Positions 5,333 to 6,912 of a DNA stretch of 6,912 nt are shown here, one piece after another. Made by a program: the position numbers and the translations under genes. The notes below the pieces were generated by a model. That model ran no database searches. It saw only the letters and a list, made by a program, of their open reading frames with translations, and was not told the DNA's origin. This stretch comes from Rudaea sp. (GTDB taxonomy: Bacteria > Pseudomonadota > Gammaproteobacteria > Xanthomonadales > Rhodanobacteraceae): the NCBI GenBank assembly GCA_025934455.1, contig JAICYA010000104.1, positions 1 to 6,912 of the forward strand. Direction: 5' to 3'. Every line of letters begins with the position of its first letter. Position 1 is the first letter of the stretch.

Positions 5333-6912
5333 ATGGCCTGGACCACCGAAAACATCCGCAACGTGGCTCTCGCGGGTCACGCAGGCGCCGGCAAAACCAC
5401 CCTGTTCGAAGCCCTGCTGCATGCCGGCGGCACGATCCAGGCGGCAGGCAGCATCGAACGCGGCAGCACGGTTTCCGACTTCGAGGACCAGGAGAAGGAA
5501 CGCAAGCATTCTATCCACACCGCGGTTGCGTCCATCGATCTGGGCGATTGCCATATCAACCTCATCGACAGCGCCGGCTACGCCGACTTCCGCGGACAGA
5601 CGCTCGCAGCGCTCAGCGCGGTGGAAACCGTCGCGGTGGTGGTGAATGCGAGCAACGGCATCGAGCACGGCACGCGCCGGCTGATGCATTACGCCAAGCA
5701 GCGCAATCTCGCGCGCGTGTTGGTGGTGAACAAGATGGATGCCGAAAGCGTGGATCTCGCCACGCTCCTTGCCGAGTTGCGCGAAGAGTTCGGCCACGAA
5801 TGCCTGCCGGTGAACCTGCCTGCCGGCAACGGCATAAAGGTCGTGGATTGTTTCTTCGAGCCGCAAGGCGAGAGCGATCTCGGCCCCGTGGCGGATGCGC
5901 ACCAGCGCATCATCGACCAGGTGGTCGAGGTCAACGAGCGCGTGATGGGACGTTATCTCGAAGACGGCGAAGCGGCGCTGTCGCCGCAGGACCTGCACGA
6001 CGCCTTCGAGCAGTGCCTGCGCGAAGGTCATCTCGTTCCGATCTGTTTCACCTCGGCGCGCACCTGCGTGGGCGTGAAGGAATTCCTCGGGCTCGCGCAG
6101 CGATTGCTGCCCAATCCGGCCGAAGGCAATCCGCCGCCCTTCGTCAAAGGCACTCGCGAAAAAGCCGAGCCGATCACTGCGCAACCCGATCCGGATGCGC
6201 ATGTGATCGCCGACGTGTTCAAGATCATCAACGACCCCTTCGTCGGCAAGCTCGCCGTGTTCCGCGTCTGGCAGGGCACCGTGAAGCGCGACACGCAGTT
6301 GTTCATTGACGACGGCAAGAAGCCATTCAAGGTCGGACATCTTTTCAAGCTGCACGGCAAGGATCACCTCGAGATTGATCATGCCGTGCCGGGCGACATC
6401 GCCGGTGTCGCAAAAGTGGAGGACATCCATTTCGACGCGGTGCTGCACGATTCGCACGACGAGGACCAGATCCATTTGCAACCGCTGGATTTCCCGCAGC
6501 CGATGTTCGGCCTGGCGGTGGAACCCGCGCACAAGGGCCAGGAGCAGAAACTTGCCACCGCGCTGCATAAATTGAGCGAAGAAGATCCCTGCCTGCGCGT
6601 GGAGCACAACAAGGAGTTGAATGAGAGCGTGGTACGCGGGCTTTCCGACCTGCACCTGAAACTCACGCTCGAGCGCATGAAGGAGCGCTACGGCGTGGAA
6701 GTGACCACGCGCCCGCCCCGGATTGCCTATCGCGAAACCATCGGCGGCAAGGCTGAAGGTCATCATCGTCACAAGAAACAAACCGGCGGCGCCGGTCAGT
6801 TCGGCGAGGTGTTCCTGCGCGTGGAGCCACTGCCGCGCGGCGAGGGATTCGAATTCCGCGACGACAGCAAAGGCGGCGTGATCCCGAACCAATACATTCC
6901 CGCGATCGAGAA
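5333..6912 (+). CDS. Elongation factor G-like translational GTPase (3' end outside window)
   Basis: A ribosome-associated GTPase of the EF-G-like group (related to FusA2 or Thermus EF-G-2), probably a paralogue of the main EF-G rather than fusA itself. The 526 complete codons run off the right edge; family members are about 680-700 residues. The GTPase domain shows G1 GHAGAGKT (15-22), a switch I region EKERKHSI (54-61), G3 DSAGY (79-83), G4 NKMD (133-136) and a G5-like TSAR (240-243). Domain II follows (about 290-360, with NDPFVGKLAVFRVWQG), then domain III (about 388-460, PQPMFGLAVEP and LSDLHLKLTLERM). The start of domain IV contains HHRHKKQTGGAGQFGEV (477-493). G3 has Tyr where EF-Tu and classical EF-G carry the catalytic His (DTPGH), and Ala where Pro is usual. 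I recall Tyr as typical of this paralogue group, but the Ala looks unusual. No tetracycline-resistance role is indicated. Its physiological function is not established by the sequence. Confidence 0.93.
   Translation, partial: MAWTTENIRNVALAGHAGAGKTTLFEALLHAGGTIQAAGSIERGSTVSDFEDQEKERKHSIHTAVASIDLGDCHINLIDSAGYADFRGQTLAALSAVETVAVVVNASNGIEHGTRRLMHYAKQRNLARVLVVNKMDAESVDLATLLAELREEFGHECLPVNLPAGNGIKVVDCFFEPQGESDLGPVADAHQRIIDQVVEVNERVMGRYLEDGEAALSPQDLHDAFEQCLREGHLVPICFTSARTCVGVKEFLGLAQRLLPNPAEGNPPPFVKGTREKAEPITAQPDPDAHVIADVFKIINDPFVGKLAVFRVWQGTVKRDTQLFIDDGKKPFKVGHLFKLHGKDHLEIDHAVPGDIAGVAKVEDIHFDAVLHDSHDEDQIHLQPLDFPQPMFGLAVEPAHKGQEQKLATALHKLSEEDPCLRVEHNKELNESVVRGLSDLHLKLTLERMKERYGVEVTTRPPRIAYRETIGGKAEGHHRHKKQTGGAGQFGEVFLRVEPLPRGEGFEFRDDSKGGVIPNQYIPAIE

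Noticed and set aside
5315..6892. 525-codon open frame on the minus strand opposite the GTPase
   Set aside because: The + strand has all GTPase G-boxes and EF-G domains in one frame; the minus frame is its antisense shadow, rich in His, Arg and Ala.
1..6912. Defence island, prophage, integrative element or novel multi-gene system
   Set aside because: Gene families are metabolic or translational, composition looks even, and no integrase, transposase, tRNA attachment site or CRISPR-like repeats are visible.

Overview
The window is GC-rich, densely coding bacterial DNA. The gene types, the strong G/C bias at third codon positions and two kinds of palindromic intergenic repeat suggest a gammaproteobacterium of the Xanthomonadales, perhaps near Rhodanobacter or Dyella. 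That placement is inferred from remembered patterns, not from a search.

Layout, left to right. Positions 1-1245 (+) hold nearly all of an APC-superfamily amino-acid/polyamine permease; only its extreme N-terminus is cut off. A REP-like imperfect palindrome follows at 1246-1302. Next is a two-gene operon on the + strand. The first gene (1343-1864) is a small subunit carrying two [2Fe-2S] clusters. The second (1861-4113) is a Tat-exported molybdopterin-binding large subunit. Together they form a periplasmic molybdenum hydroxylase or aldehyde oxidase of the isoquinoline 1-oxidoreductase (IorAB-like) type. A near-consensus -10 box just before the first ATG suggests a leaderless mRNA, and a GTGA overlap couples the two genes. 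A second palindromic repeat (4133-4169) sits between this operon and a convergent gene.

Positions 4208-5092 (-) encode an uncharacterised protein with one membrane segment and a proline-rich periplasmic part. It resembles the front of TonB but has no recognisable TonB C-terminal domain. The 240-base divergent region 5093-5332 has a weak, interrupted coding-like signal on the minus strand. From 5333 to the right edge (+) runs an elongation factor G-like translational GTPase, truncated by the window at the start of domain IV.

The oxidoreductase subunits clearly work together: electrons from the molybdenum site pass through the two Fe-S clusters to an acceptor not encoded here. No functional link among the permease, oxidoreductase, TonB-like protein and GTPase is visible, and the neighbourhood looks like ordinary chromosome. 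I found no phage, transposase, CRISPR, toxin-antitoxin or defence genes, and nothing that makes a convincing case for an undescribed system. The items most worth a second look are the divergent region at 5093-5332, the altered G3 box of the GTPase, the putative leaderless promoter, and the TonB-like orphan.
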